A stretch of 64,000 nucleotides of DNA from Pilatotrama ljubarskyi (taxonomy: Eukaryota > Basidiomycota > Agaricomycetes > Polyporales > Polyporaceae). The notes under the pieces are model-generated. The model was not told where the DNA came from. It made no database searches and was given only the letters and a program-made list of their open reading frames with translations. This document shows positions 12,200 through 22,347 of the stretch, piece by piece; position 1 is the first letter of the stretch, and every line of letters starts with the position of its first letter. The position numbers were made by a program, and so were the translations under genes. The DNA lies in contig MU277686.1 of assembly GCA_022385805.1 (NCBI GenBank), forward strand, positions 234,726-298,725, written 5' to 3'.

Positions 12200-13480
12200 C
12201 GGACTTCGAATGCGAATAGATCTCTAACCCACGGGTGGCTGCGGGCTACCGTGGGTTTGTCTGGATTGGCCACGCACTCGAGGTTAGAGTGTGTGAACCA
12301 TCCGGAGGTTCGTATAGCAGGAAGTAGCTCTCCTCCTCTCATCTAGTCGACCTCCGACCTCGAGGCGTTATCCAGGGTGCAGTAGGGGAGCATTCTTCAG
12401 TTCAGAAATATTATATTTTTGGATATGCATATATATTGGGTAATTTGAACAAATAGATATATTGGCTTCTATGATTATATCCTATAGTACATCGCACACG
12501 GCACCGGTACGTCGCATACCCAGCATACACTCACCAAAGATGTATAGTACCTCATTCCGGGTCCAACCCTGACTTGCCTTGTATGTGATATCGACAACCG
12601 TGCTCGAACATATGCTCCTGGTAAGCGCGGTTAAGAGCCGTTATCAAGCCATGACAACGCATATACTCACCATGAACGTCCGTTGTAACAAGGGCAACCT
12701 CCGTAAGCACTCCGCCCGACCTGTGTGCCAGCGAAGCTATATTTATGGGAACGCTATCGATATCAGTAGCTGGCAGCATGCTATAAGAACGTGGGGGCTT
12801 ACTGCATACATCTAGTATACCTCGTCATCGTCCGAAGTGACCATCCAAATTGGCACCCTCGGATTAGGATTGGTGGTGCTAGCGAAAGTCGAAAGACGTG
12901 GAGATCAGCATATATGAGGGGGTGATTACGTAAACGGCAACTTACACCCTGAGATAGCCGACTATATGCGCCGTCAGTATGCGGAAGTGTCTTAGCGGCG
13001 GCTTAACAATGAGTAACATGAATGTACTGACCACTCACCTGTTAGCTATGTGCCGGTGGGTAGTAGGAGGGACTGCAGCGGGAGTTGATGCCCAGAGAGC
13101 GGTAGGGAAGAGGTAAGGCGTGTCGTGGGCGGAAGCAAGGAGCGACAAGTTACGTTACAGTTGGCCATCCGAGCTTAAGAGAGCCGGCCGGAAAGAGCCC
13201 TTTGCCCAGGACTCGGCCGTGCTCCTCGGTAGTCCCGCTGATACATTAGGGACAGCCTTGTAGTTGAGCCTCAGAGTGGACGAGGTGGACACATCTATTA
13301 CGAGGGAGTCCGAGCTATTGCAGAGCGTAGAGCGGCGCGTCAAGTCTGGGCTTGAGGTGCCCGTGACCGCGTCGGGCTCTCACAGTTATTCGAGCTCCGC
13401 AATATGGCGTCTATTCTAACCCTTGCAATAGCTTAGGGTGGATGGTAATAGCTAATAGTCTGTGACTGGTTCGCGTCTAT
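12200..13480. other. AT-richer, gene-free stretch between repeat copies
   Basis: No coding potential. 12400-12560 is clearly more AT-rich than the rest of the window (TATATATT-like runs), as expected of old mobile-element debris. A short inverted repeat, AACCCACG / CGTGGGTT, sits at about 12225-12261. Confidence 0.4.
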
Positions 13481-13485
13481 TACCG

Positions 13486-13584
13486 CTCCGACTCCGAGGT
13501 CCTTCCACCCAGTGATTGGCTCCTCTGGCGGAGCGTAGCGCAGCGTTGGTGAGCGCCGTTGAGGGAGACCTGGAGAACGTCTGG
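13486..13584 (+). repeat. Dispersed repeat, copy C
   Basis: It begins with 30 nt (13486-13515) identical to copy B in reverse. A 30-nt non-matching stretch follows, then 13546-13584, which resembles B again (GAGGGAGACCTGGAGAACGT here, with one change in B). The match stops at 13584. Confidence 0.65.
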
Positions 13585-13589
13585 AGCCG

Positions 13590-14600
13590 AGACTAGGCAT
13601 AACCTAGGAAGAGCGCTGCCAGCTCGCTGCTTCCGTGGGCAGCGGGCACAAGTGATGCTCGGAACGCCTCCACCGGAGCCCTCGTCTGAATGCCACAGCA
13701 CACACCTGGTGATACTATCATACTAGAGTAGTTGTGCGTGTGGCCTCCGAGTGTCCCAGGGACATCGTCCTCCGCTCGCTGTGCCGTTATCCGGTACGTC
13801 GTCGCGCGTGCAGCCCCCCGTAAGTACCGCATGTGCCGACCGCGAGAAACAAATGACCCATCATCTCCCTGAAAGAAGACACGCTGTCCGTGTACAGCTG
13901 CCAGATTGTCTTCCAGGGTCTCGCCACCCTCGATACCGAGTTTCTCACTTCATGCCAGAGTGTTGCGATCATCAGCGCTCAGCCCTCAGGTAAGAGGGCG
14001 CACGCCTCGTGCATATGAACACATCGTATGCTGGTGGCCCGGCAGCCGACGTCGCAGGCATGTACAGTATACTGTAGCGTACGTACTGCCCGGGCCCGAC
14101 AAGTTGGACTTCGAGGTCCTCCAGGTCGCCGGCCGGACAGCGGGAACCTTGTCTCGACGCCCTCTGCTCGGTGACCTCGGGATGTTTCCTACCGCTCCCG
14201 ATGTATGAATCGGGCGTGCAGTCGGAACCCGCGAATGGGTTCACGGCATGCACATGCCCGGGTGCTATCGCGGGCGAAGTGCTTACGGGGCTCTTCGCCC
14301 GCCATCCCCAGGCTTCCTATGAGCCGTCTCGTGAAAGGTCACGGAGACATTGAGTCTGAATAGCCGGCGTATAATCTCGGTGACTTACTTGGCTCGATAG
14401 GTTTCATCTGCGGTTATGGCGGCGCCCTAGCATCGGGTGCAGGATACGATTCTCGCATGAGAATCAGGCAGACTGTGGCTACTACCCCGAGGTGCCCAGC
14501 TCCTCGCAGAGCTATATACGCGTCGCGATGCGTCTATCTGGAAAAGAGCGTTCTGTGGCGTCGTAGTCCGCTTCACGAACTGCTTGCGCCGTCCAGCGGG
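13590..14600. other. Unassigned region with a perfect 10-bp hairpin
   Basis: Short frames on both strands, none with splice-consistent extension. A perfect inverted repeat lies at 14270-14279 (GCGGGCGAAG) and 14293-14302, with a 13-nt loop. I see no gene. Confidence 0.35.
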
Positions 14601-14609
14601 AACCAGTAC

Positions 14610-15044
14610 TTATATGCGCGGACGTGTCGACATCGTTGCACAGCAGTCTGCGTACGCCCGCGCATACAAGCATACAACCCAACAGATCATTGAGCCCATG
14701 CACGAATATGCGGCGCGCCTCACGTCATCGTTCGACGTGTCCTCGAGCTCGTACGGGGAGGGACTATTCGAGAGGACCGCGAACTCTGCCATATGATGAC
14801 TAGGGCACGCCCTCGATGTTTGTGCACCGGGTGAGTCCCCGCACAAATGCATCCGCCGCATCTTGGGCTCATCCTTGAGCTTCTGCACCTCCCCGCTCGA
14901 AGCGTCGCGGTCGTCCGCGGTTCTCCGCCCAGGCTCTCCTTCCTCGGGCCTCGCCCGGCGTGCGTGGTGCGAGCTTCTCTGCGGCTTCGCGGAGCTAGTG
15001 CGGACGTCGTAGAGGGCGTAGAAGTCGTCTTCGGGAGCCTGATC
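14610..15044 (-). other. Possible coding exon of unknown or decayed gene
   Basis: On the minus strand a frame stays open for about 145 codons. It begins just after an acceptor-like CTACTAG at about 15045, with QAPEDDFYALYDVRTSS, continues through a charged stretch, and ends at 14610. The first half has the composition of a real protein and the second half less so. I find no start codon or upstream exon, and the next gene's 3' end lies only 190 nt away. It may be a remnant of a gene or chance; no family is recognised. Confidence 0.25.
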
Positions 15045-15235
15045 TAGTAGGGCATGTGTGCAGCGGAAAAACTCCTGCTAATAAGCTACCGTCCCAAATC
15101 GGAGGACGAACCGAGGCGTCTGTACGCTACGCAATGTATACACCCGCCCTTGCAGGCTTGCATACCGACATACCCACGCACTTTTCAGGAACCCATAGAG
15201 TCAAAGAGCCCCATCCATGCTCCGATACAGACAAA

Positions 15236-16120
15236 TCACAGCGACTCAATCGACCCCGGCCAAAACGCCGGACCGCCTTTGTTCTCCTCATACCACGGCA
15301 CATCATGCGTCAACAACACCCTTACCCTCGGGTCCCTCCTCAGCTCCCGGATACTCTCGACGTGCCGCACCGCCTTCGCCGGGTCCGCATGTATGCACCC
15401 CGCCGTCGGATGGTGCGCGAACCCCGCGTCCCCCCGGATGATCCGCCAGTCGTGCGCGCTGTCCGTCGCGAGATAGACCCACCCGCCATCGGCGGACGTC
15501 CGCGCGAGGAGATTCAGGTGGCCCGGGACGTGCCCCGCCGCGTCGACGACGTACACGCTCCCGTCCCCGTAAAAGTCGAGCGCGCGCTCGAACGGCCCGA
15601 GCGGCGGCCACGCCCGCGTGTCGAGGAACCGCGTCCGCCCGCGGGGCGCGTCGATCGCGTATACCGTGCCGTGGAAGTCCGGGCCGTTCTCTTGGATGAC
15701 GGCCTCCGCCTCCGCGCCGAGGAGGAAGGTGGACGCGGGGAAGAGCGAGGTGTCGCCGGTGTGGTCGAAGTGGACGTGCGAGATGCAGACGTGCTCGACG
15801 TCCCCGGGGGCGAGCCCGCCCTTCGCGAGCGCCGCGCGGAGGTCGGGCTGGCCCTGGAGCTTGATGCCTAGCTTCTCGATGGCGGCTTGTGCGCCGACGG
15901 GCAGGTTCTCGGGGTCGGCGCGCAGTCCGAGGTCGAAGAGGAATGGCTTGTGCAGGGTCGGAGAGGAGTGCCGGAGGAGGAAGATAAGGTCGGGGAGGTC
16001 GACGCGTTCGCCCGGCTTGGCGATGTCGATGAGCAGGTCGAGCGGCATGTCGACGCGCCCGGCTTCGAGCGCGGAGACTGTGCAGTAGGCTTGGTTCGGC
16101 GCGGGGGGCGGGAGGCTCAT
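15236..16120 (-). CDS. Metallo-beta-lactamase-fold lactonase (AHL-lactonase-like), copy 1
   Basis: A single-exon gene of 294 residues, predicted to hydrolyse a lactone ring with two zinc ions. The HxHxDH signature is at residues 115-120 (SHVHFDHTGD). Later metal positions are seen in GHVPGHLNLLA (His), ATDSAH (bridging Asp) and LTHDVPWY (His). The overall pattern, including the downstream Tyr of the DFYGDGSVYVVDA strand region, fits the AiiA/AttM branch of N-acyl-homoserine lactonases, though the true substrate is unknown. No signal peptide is seen, so it is likely cytosolic. The start at 16120 (MSLPPPAPNQAY) aligns with the start of its neighbour. It lies 612 nt downstream of a close paralog in the same orientation. 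Intron loss or bacterial origin would both explain the absence of introns. Confidence 0.85.
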   Translation of the reverse strand: MSLPPPAPNQAYCTVSALEAGRVDMPLDLLIDIAKPGERVDLPDLIFLLRHSSPTLHKPFLFDLGLRADPENLPVGAQAAIEKLGIKLQGQPDLRAALAKGGLAPGDVEHVCISHVHFDHTGDTSLFPASTFLLGAEAEAVIQENGPDFHGTVYAIDAPRGRTRFLDTRAWPPLGPFERALDFYGDGSVYVVDAAGHVPGHLNLLARTSADGGWVYLATDSAHDWRIIRGDAGFAHHPTAGCIHADPAKAVRHVESIRELRRDPRVRVLLTHDVPWYEENKGGPAFWPGSIESL

Positions 16121-16732
16121 CTCGGGCGGCCGTGTTGTTCACTGTGACTGAAGGTATGTGTATATGACGCTTCATCTGGATGCCAAGGCATGGCCGCTCG
16201 GTGCTCACCGATGTGCGGGTTTGAGCGGACTCAGCGAGGACCTCCTGGGGTTGCGGTAGGCGACGATGTCCTTGTCAATAGTCCTTCTCGGTGCGCAGGC
16301 CCGCGAAGGAAGTCAAAAGTCACGCCGCCGCGGCGTGCGAGCAGGAAGAAGCGATGCGAAAGGTGCCTTGACCAAGCACGTCCACAGGCCTGCTTCAGGA
16401 GTCTACGGAGGTACCTCTGTGCTGCAGCAAGCGTTCGCGTTCAAGAGCAAAGCAATCTTCAAGCTAGGTGTTTCTGCCCAATGAGAGGACGAGCTGCGTC
16501 TCTCAGATCTCCGCGCTCACCGTGGTGTGGACTTAAGGTCAGACAGCTCAAACGTTGAATTGACGGCGTACGGCATACGTATACCTGTTCCTGTTACGTC
16601 ATGCATATCCAAAGGCAAGAGGCTCCTTGGTACGCTGTGCAGGAAATCAGGATGCATCAGCGCGTTTCGCACATCACCAGAAGAAAAAGCCTACAGACAT
16701 ACATACCTATGCAAAGTTACGAGGTTAACAGA
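16121..16732. other. Spacer between the two lactonase genes
   Basis: 612 bp without a supported gene. It must contain the promoter of copy 1 and the 3' end of copy 2. The sequences just around the two stop codons still resemble each other, as expected of a tandem duplication. Confidence 0.5.
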
Positions 16733-17623
16733 CTACGGTGACTCGATAGAGCCTGGCCAGAACGCAGGCCCGTTCTTGCTCTGCTCATACCACGGCACGT
16801 CGTGCGCCAAGATCACCTTCACCCTGGGGTTCTCCTTCATCAGCGTCCGGATCCTCGACATATGCTCCTCCGCAGCAGCCACATCAATATGCGCACACCC
16901 GAAATGCGCCGTCTTCGCGATCTTGCCTTCGCCCGTGATCAGGCTCCAATGGTGCGCGCTGTCGCCCGCGAGGTAAACCCAGCCACCGTCTGCCGAAGTA
17001 CGCGCGAGGACGTTGAGGTGGCCCGGGAAGTGCCCGGAACCGGCGTCGACGATGTAGAGGCTGCCGTCGCCATAAAAGTCGAGCACGTGCGGGAACGGTC
17101 CGAGCGGAGGCCAACTGGCGGGGTCGAGGAACGTGGTGCGGCCTTCAGGGAGGAGGTCGGCAGCAACAGGGGCGTTCGGGTTCTTTGGGTACCCGTCCGC
17201 CACGACTGGCTGAGCGGCCTGGCCGACTAGGAAAGTTGCGTTCGTGAAAGGCGCGGAGTCGCCGATGTGGTCGAAGTGCAGGTGGGAGTAGCAGACGTGC
17301 GTGATATCGGTGGGTTCGAGGCCCCCTTTCGCTAGCGCTGTGACGGCGTCCTGCGGGACGGAGATGCGAAAGCCGAGATGGTCGACGACGTACTTCGTGA
17401 GAGGGGGAGGGAGATTCTGCCAGTCGGGACGGATGCCGAGGTCAAAGAGGAGCTTGTCGCTCTTTGCGGGGTGGCGGATGAGGAAGGCCAGCGCGGGGAC
17501 GGTCATGCGCTCATCTTCCTCGACACCGTCGAGGACCCACGCTACAGGGACGTCGACGCTGCCCGCATAGAGTGCAGAGACTTGGACGTATGGCTGGTTG
17601 GCGGACGGTGCAGGGAGACTCAT
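16733..17623 (-). CDS. Metallo-beta-lactamase-fold lactonase (AHL-lactonase-like), copy 2
   Basis: A single-exon gene of 296 residues, paralogous to the gene just downstream. The HxHxDH motif is at residues 114-119 (SHLHFDHIGD). GHFPGHLNVLART, LAGDSAHHW and LAHDVPWY supply the other metal positions. Both copies share the stretch ARTSADGGWVYLA and end in NGPAFWPGSIES plus one residue, so the duplication is recent enough to be obvious, yet the proteins differ over much of their length. ATG at 17621-17623 is chosen because MSLPAPSANQPY matches the start of copy 1; the frame is open 59 codons further upstream. It is divergent from the iron alcohol dehydrogenase gene at 18703, about 1.08 kb away. 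Confidence 0.85.
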   Translation of the reverse strand: MSLPAPSANQPYVQVSALYAGSVDVPVAWVLDGVEEDERMTVPALAFLIRHPAKSDKLLFDLGIRPDWQNLPPPLTKYVVDHLGFRISVPQDAVTALAKGGLEPTDITHVCYSHLHFDHIGDSAPFTNATFLVGQAAQPVVADGYPKNPNAPVAADLLPEGRTTFLDPASWPPLGPFPHVLDFYGDGSLYIVDAGSGHFPGHLNVLARTSADGGWVYLAGDSAHHWSLITGEGKIAKTAHFGCAHIDVAAAEEHMSRIRTLMKENPRVKVILAHDVPWYEQSKNGPAFWPGSIESP

Positions 17624-18702
17624 ATGCCTCTGGCATACTCCAGTGTCTGAGTACAGTGCTACTGCGAGGGGAGAAGCGTAGAGTCGCTCACCTCGTATGG
17701 ACCTGATGGACCCGCAACTGCTGGGAAGTTCTGAATACCGCTCTGCTAAACCAGGGGCGAATATTTGTAGATGGTGGTCCCCACAGGGCCACAGCATCAC
17801 TGTACCGATCAGTGGATTCCAGGAGCATGACTCAGCATACGGTGGAAAACGTGAACCCGTGGACCTCTGGCGGAATCCCTATCAATGTTTGAGATTGATC
17901 GTGAGGAACAGGAACAAGAGCCGGGTGTCTTGTTATAGAGCTTGAGGAAGGCGCGAGAACCCGACGCAGCAGAAGGCTTGGAACTCAACAAACGGGCTGT
18001 CGAAAAGTGAGTCGAATGTCAGAACACGGCCAGGGGCTGCCCGCACTCGGATTCGCAGTCTTCGCGCCATCGAGACGAGCGCAGGGAGCTCTGAATGCAT
18101 ATGTGTTGCGGCCTTGGGTACTGTACCGTATACATCTCGTACTCACGGCGGGCAACGCTCCTAGCCAGAAAACGCTGCTCACCGGTACCGCACCCTTCCT
18201 TCAGGTGCGATACTCATCCGACATGCCAACTAGGATGCGTCGTACTGTTCTACTGTATCATATGTGAGGTTCCGGGGATCACAGCACAAGGGCGGGATGG
18301 ATTGACAAGCGCCGAGCACTTGCCGGCACTTTGCGCATGACGCAATCTTGCTCTGTACTCTGTCTTGCCATCCAGCAGTCTTTCCCTCTCTTGCAGTCCG
18401 CCATGCGAACTGTTCCCAAATCTTGTCGTGTAACGGCCTCAAACAAGTGCCCTGGATATCTTACAACCACTGCAACCAGTCTTCAGTCCGGGTGGGCAAG
18501 ACAGGGGCAAGCAGGGGTCGATAAACCGAGGAACTTCGCAGCCTGCGATCCGAAATCAGCGTGCTCCGCCATATGACATGGCGTCCCGATGACGATGACA
18601 AACTCGATGCATAGCACGGCGGCTATATACCCTACTGGTATGTCGTGCAGCAAGGATTGAACCGCATACTCGACTAACAATTACCTCGTCCGTCTGTCCA
18701 CC
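17624..18702. promoter_or_regulatory. Divergent intergenic region with TATA box
   Basis: 1,079 bp between the lactonase (-) and the dehydrogenase (+). No gene is supported. A TATATA box at 18624-18629 sits 74 nt upstream of the dehydrogenase ATG, a normal distance for a fungal core promoter. Confidence 0.5.
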
Positions 18703-20279
18703 ATGTCAAGCCTCAATTCCACCAAATACGACACCACCAACCTGCACGGCTCCTACTCCTGGACGGACACCCTGAAGGGCGTGTACTATGGTCCGGGTTC
18801 GGTGAAAACCGCCCTGCCCAAGCTTCTGAACATTCTCGGAGCAAAGAAGGCTTTCGTCGTCACCGGCCGTAGCCTGCACGACAAGGTACGCCCCTCCTTC
18901 TCTACTCAACCTTCCGTATTTCAGGCTCACTTGCTGCCGGAAACATAGACGGACGTCGTGAAGAAGGTCGAGGACATCCTCAAAGAGCACAACGCATACG
19001 GCGCGACGTTCTACGAGATCGGGCAGCACTCGCCGATCGCGGGCATCAAGAGCGGTCTGCAGCAGTTCAAGGACGTCCGTGCGGACGTGATCGTCAGCGT
19101 CGGCGGTGGCTCGCCCGTCGACGCCTCCAAGGCGATCCTCTACTTCCAGCAGCAGGAGACCGGCGGGCCGTTCCTCAGGCAGATCGCCATCCCGACGACG
19201 CTGAGCGCCGCTGAGTACACGGTACGTAGATCGTCGCGTCCTGCTCGCGCGGTATCACTGACCGATCGCTTCAGTCTGGCGCGGGCTATACGAACGAAGA
19301 AGGGTTCAAGGTCGCGGTCAGCTCGCCGGAGCTCGCGCCTGCAGGCATCATCCTGGACGCCGAGCTCACACTCGCCACCCCTGAACGCCTCTGGTACGCA
19401 TCAAGCGACGCTCTGAACCACCTCTACACTCACATCGATCCACGCTGTGCAGGCTCTCGACCGGAATGCGTGCCGTAGACCACGCTGTCGGTGAGTCGCC
19501 TACTCCGCCCATTTTCCCTCGCTTTATTCTGACCCTGCTCGCAGAGAACCTATACAGACCGCTTGTCCCCCCGCCCATCAAGCACCTCTGCTACGCTGCG
19601 CTCGCCGACCTGTTCAAGTACCTCCCCGAGTCGAAGGCGAACCCGCAGGCGGTCGACGTGCGCCAAAAGCTGCAGATCGCCTCCTGGATGAGCCTGTGGC
19701 CGCTCAAGACGGAGAAATACAGGTGCGTCTGCGCTTCGTCCAGCAGGGATGGGCTTCTGACAGCGTGAGCCTGGCAGTGCGCTCGGCCTCTCGCATGCGC
19801 TCGGGCACAAATTGGGCGCGCGGTATGGCATCCCGCATGGCATCACCTCCGTCAGTTCCTGTTCTGCTTCGTATGTTTGCCATCCACTCACACTGAACGT
19901 TTTATAGTGTCTCACGCTCGCGCCAGTCGTCGCCCTCAAGGCCGAGACCGCGTCTCAGGAAGACAAGGAGTGGCTCGCAGGCGCGCTCTTCTACCTGCGC
20001 AAGCCGTCCGCGGGCTCGCTTGAAAGTGACATCCTCAAGCTCTCCGTCGACATCCAGCAGTACGTCTTCTTTCTCTAGCGTGCTGTTTGAATCTGGGACA
20101 GGTCGAACTGATAGCGGGCGCATGATAGGCTTGTTGATAGCCTCGGGCTGCACTCGACGCTCTCGGAATACAAGGTGCCGCGCGAGGACTTGCCCCAGAT
20201 CGCGGAGCTGGCGCTGGGGAGCAAGGACGACCCGCTGTTGCCGAAGGTGATCGCGTTGCTCGAATCGTTGTACGTTTGA
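18703..20279 (+). CDS. Maleylacetate reductase-like iron-containing alcohol dehydrogenase
   Basis: Eight exons: 18703-18885, 18949-19221, 19275-19393, 19453-19490, 19545-19722, 19778-19850, 19908-20059 and 20129-20279. They join in frame to 388 residues. The nucleotide-binding motif VSVGGGSPVDASKA is at residues 110-123. Metal-site histidines are visible in MRAVDHAVENLY and in SHALGHKLGARYGIPHG, followed by ITSCLTLAPVV. The order and length fit group III (iron) alcohol dehydrogenases, most like the maleylacetate reductase branch, which reduces maleylacetate to 3-oxoadipate with NAD(P)H at the end of the hydroxyquinol route. A general alcohol dehydrogenase role remains possible. The protein is probably cytosolic. 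An intradiol dioxygenase that could feed it is encoded at 50301. Confidence 0.75.
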
Positions 20280-20478
20280 GGGATCGTGGACTGTAGTAAG
20301 AAGTCGACGAATGGTAGTACGTGTGAAAGAGCTAGGAGGTCAGGAACATAGGAACATATGTACGCTGTATACAGGAACAAGGTGATCATTATATACATAG
20401 AAGCTTCAAGCGTCGACGCAATTGCATGATAGTCGAAGCACACTGCACAGGCCTCCCGCGGCAGGCAAGGGATAAGCG

Positions 20479-22077
20479 CCAGTGAGAATCGACAAGATCC
20501 GAAAGCTCGGCTACATACCAAGGGGCGTCTAATTCAGTCGACTGATCCACTCCTAACCCTAACGGCGCAGAGACTGATTTGAGCGCACGTGCTCTCAAAT
20601 GGTCCTCCCTCATAAAGTAGAGGGAAGGGAGTTCCAGCCTCCCTAGTGGGCTGCAACCACACAAATGCAAGCCAAATATCTCGTTGAAGAGCTCTTCAAG
20701 AGTCCGACACAAATCGAGGTCATTTTGAAGTCAAGAACAACAGCAATTGACCTTTTCGTGGCGTTCAACAAGCTTTTCAAACAACAGACTCGCGGCGGCG
20801 CGCCGCAGCGAGAGAGAGAGAGAGAGAGAGAGAGAAAAACAGTTTCGGCCATCGGAGTTGAGGCGGGCGCTACCCCGGAGAGCGCCGCTCATCAACATCG
20901 GATCAACCGCGAGTCCTACTTAGAGGACCCCATGTACAGCGTACACTTCGCCCAGGGGCGCCTGGGGCACACGCATCTAGGAAGTACCAGAGCAATTCAC
21001 ACATTGTCAGGTTTACGATGTCCCAGTACAGCAGCATGCATGGTAATCTAGTGCACATCCGATCCTGAGGCCGCGCTCGGGCACCTTCCGCGGTGGACGA
21101 GGGCAGGGAGCATAGGCCTAGGGTGAACTGCAGGAGATGGGCATGAGCATGTGAATGCGTGGTGGCGCGGGAGGAGGGCAGGCTTGTCCGGCAGTGGCGA
21201 TGGTAAACACCCAACGGGGTGCAACGCACAGACACATACCTACAAGCAGTGTAGGCGGCACACAGGGCCATCCTGCAGGTACTCGCCAGACCACCTACTA
21301 TGGGCGGTCGCGGAGACTATCCAGTTCCGCTTGGCTGTGGAGGAGGAGAAGCGGGGTTTCTGCACAGAGTGCAAAGACTTCGGCTACGTAGTCCGCGAAG
21401 AGCGCCAGCACGGAGTCCGGCGTGCCGAGCAGGACATCGAGGAAGGCAACGGACGACAGCCGGTGGTGCAACTTGGACAAGGTATTGTTGGGCAACACAG
21501 CCGCGTGGAGCCACAGGTCGCGCCGGGTGGCAAGCAGCAGGGCAGGGCACTCCTCACCGGGCTCGGATAGCAAGAATTCCGCCCTCCCGTGCACTAAGCT
21601 CTCTGTATTTTGTGATAAATCGCTCTGTAGGGACAGTCTGCAAGCTGCCGCGAAGCTCTCAAGTAAATTATGGCACGTTTCTCCTCGTAATTTGAACTAT
21701 CTGTACGCTTTCAACCAGCAATTGGATCGCGATGGTTTACGACGCTCGAGGAGGATAGTGAGAGGGAGCGCGAGCCGTCATGGACCGCGCGGTGGATCAG
21801 TCCAGTCGTAACCCCATCCTGGGTACCTTTTCCGGAACCCCACTGGGCACCCTAGGTCACCCACGGTGCCCGCCTTCGGCGGGCCAAATCCTTGGTATGG
21901 CTGATTTGCCTTGCCTGTCCCCGTATCGACGGTATGGTCGAAATGGGATCGAGAAAAAATCGAACCCTAGGACAGTTTCCGGATCCATAGCGAGCCATTC
22001 CGGACCGTCTAAAGCTGTCCAAAGTCGTTCGCGCTGGATCGAGGTGGATCCGAATGGATCTTGTCGATTCTCACTGG
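20479..22077. mobile_element. Candidate TIR-bounded element, about 1.6 kb
   Basis: A 22-nt sequence at 20479-20500 (starting CCAGTGAGAATCGAC) recurs exactly, inverted, at 22056-22077, so the two copies point inward like transposon terminal repeats. The inside has no intact transposase. A 98-codon minus-strand frame at 21298-21594 looks more protein-like than its neighbours (SVLALFADYVAEVFAL) but is not recognised. The CAGTG start would suit a hAT-type end, but I see no matching 8-bp target duplication outside. A decayed or non-autonomous element is the best reading. Confidence 0.4.
20810..20834 (+). repeat. (GA)n microsatellite
   Basis: Twelve GA units plus one G, in the interior of the candidate element and followed by an A5 run. 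Confidence 0.9.
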
Positions 22078-22347
22078 GATTGAAATATTGACGAATGGAA
22101 GGCAATATGATAGCTGTGTATTGGGAGGATTACTGTGCTTTAGCCTTTAGTCAAGAACCGTGCTGCGGATTCTCCATGCTGCAATGGACGACAAGCCATA
22201 GGGGCATGTGTACCGAGGCGCATGGAACTAGCGTCTGCTTCTATCGTACTACTCATATGTATGCAGTGATGTATGCGAGAGATGTGTTTCCATATCTGAA
22301 ACCAACGAAATCGAAGCCAAGATGAGAATCATGAGATATCGATCCGC

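Noticed and set aside
15056..15871. Plus-strand frame of 271 codons opposite lactonase copy 1
   Set aside because: Antisense shadow; the HxHxDH and other MBL motifs are on the minus strand.
15236..20279. A secondary-metabolite gene cluster around the lactonases
   Set aside because: No polyketide synthase, NRPS, terpene synthase or P450 is present in the window.
21866..21882. Perfect 7-bp hairpin (GCCCGCC TTC GGCGGGC) resembling a terminator
   Set aside because: No U-tract and no bacterial-type gene nearby; in a fungal intergenic region it has no clear meaning.
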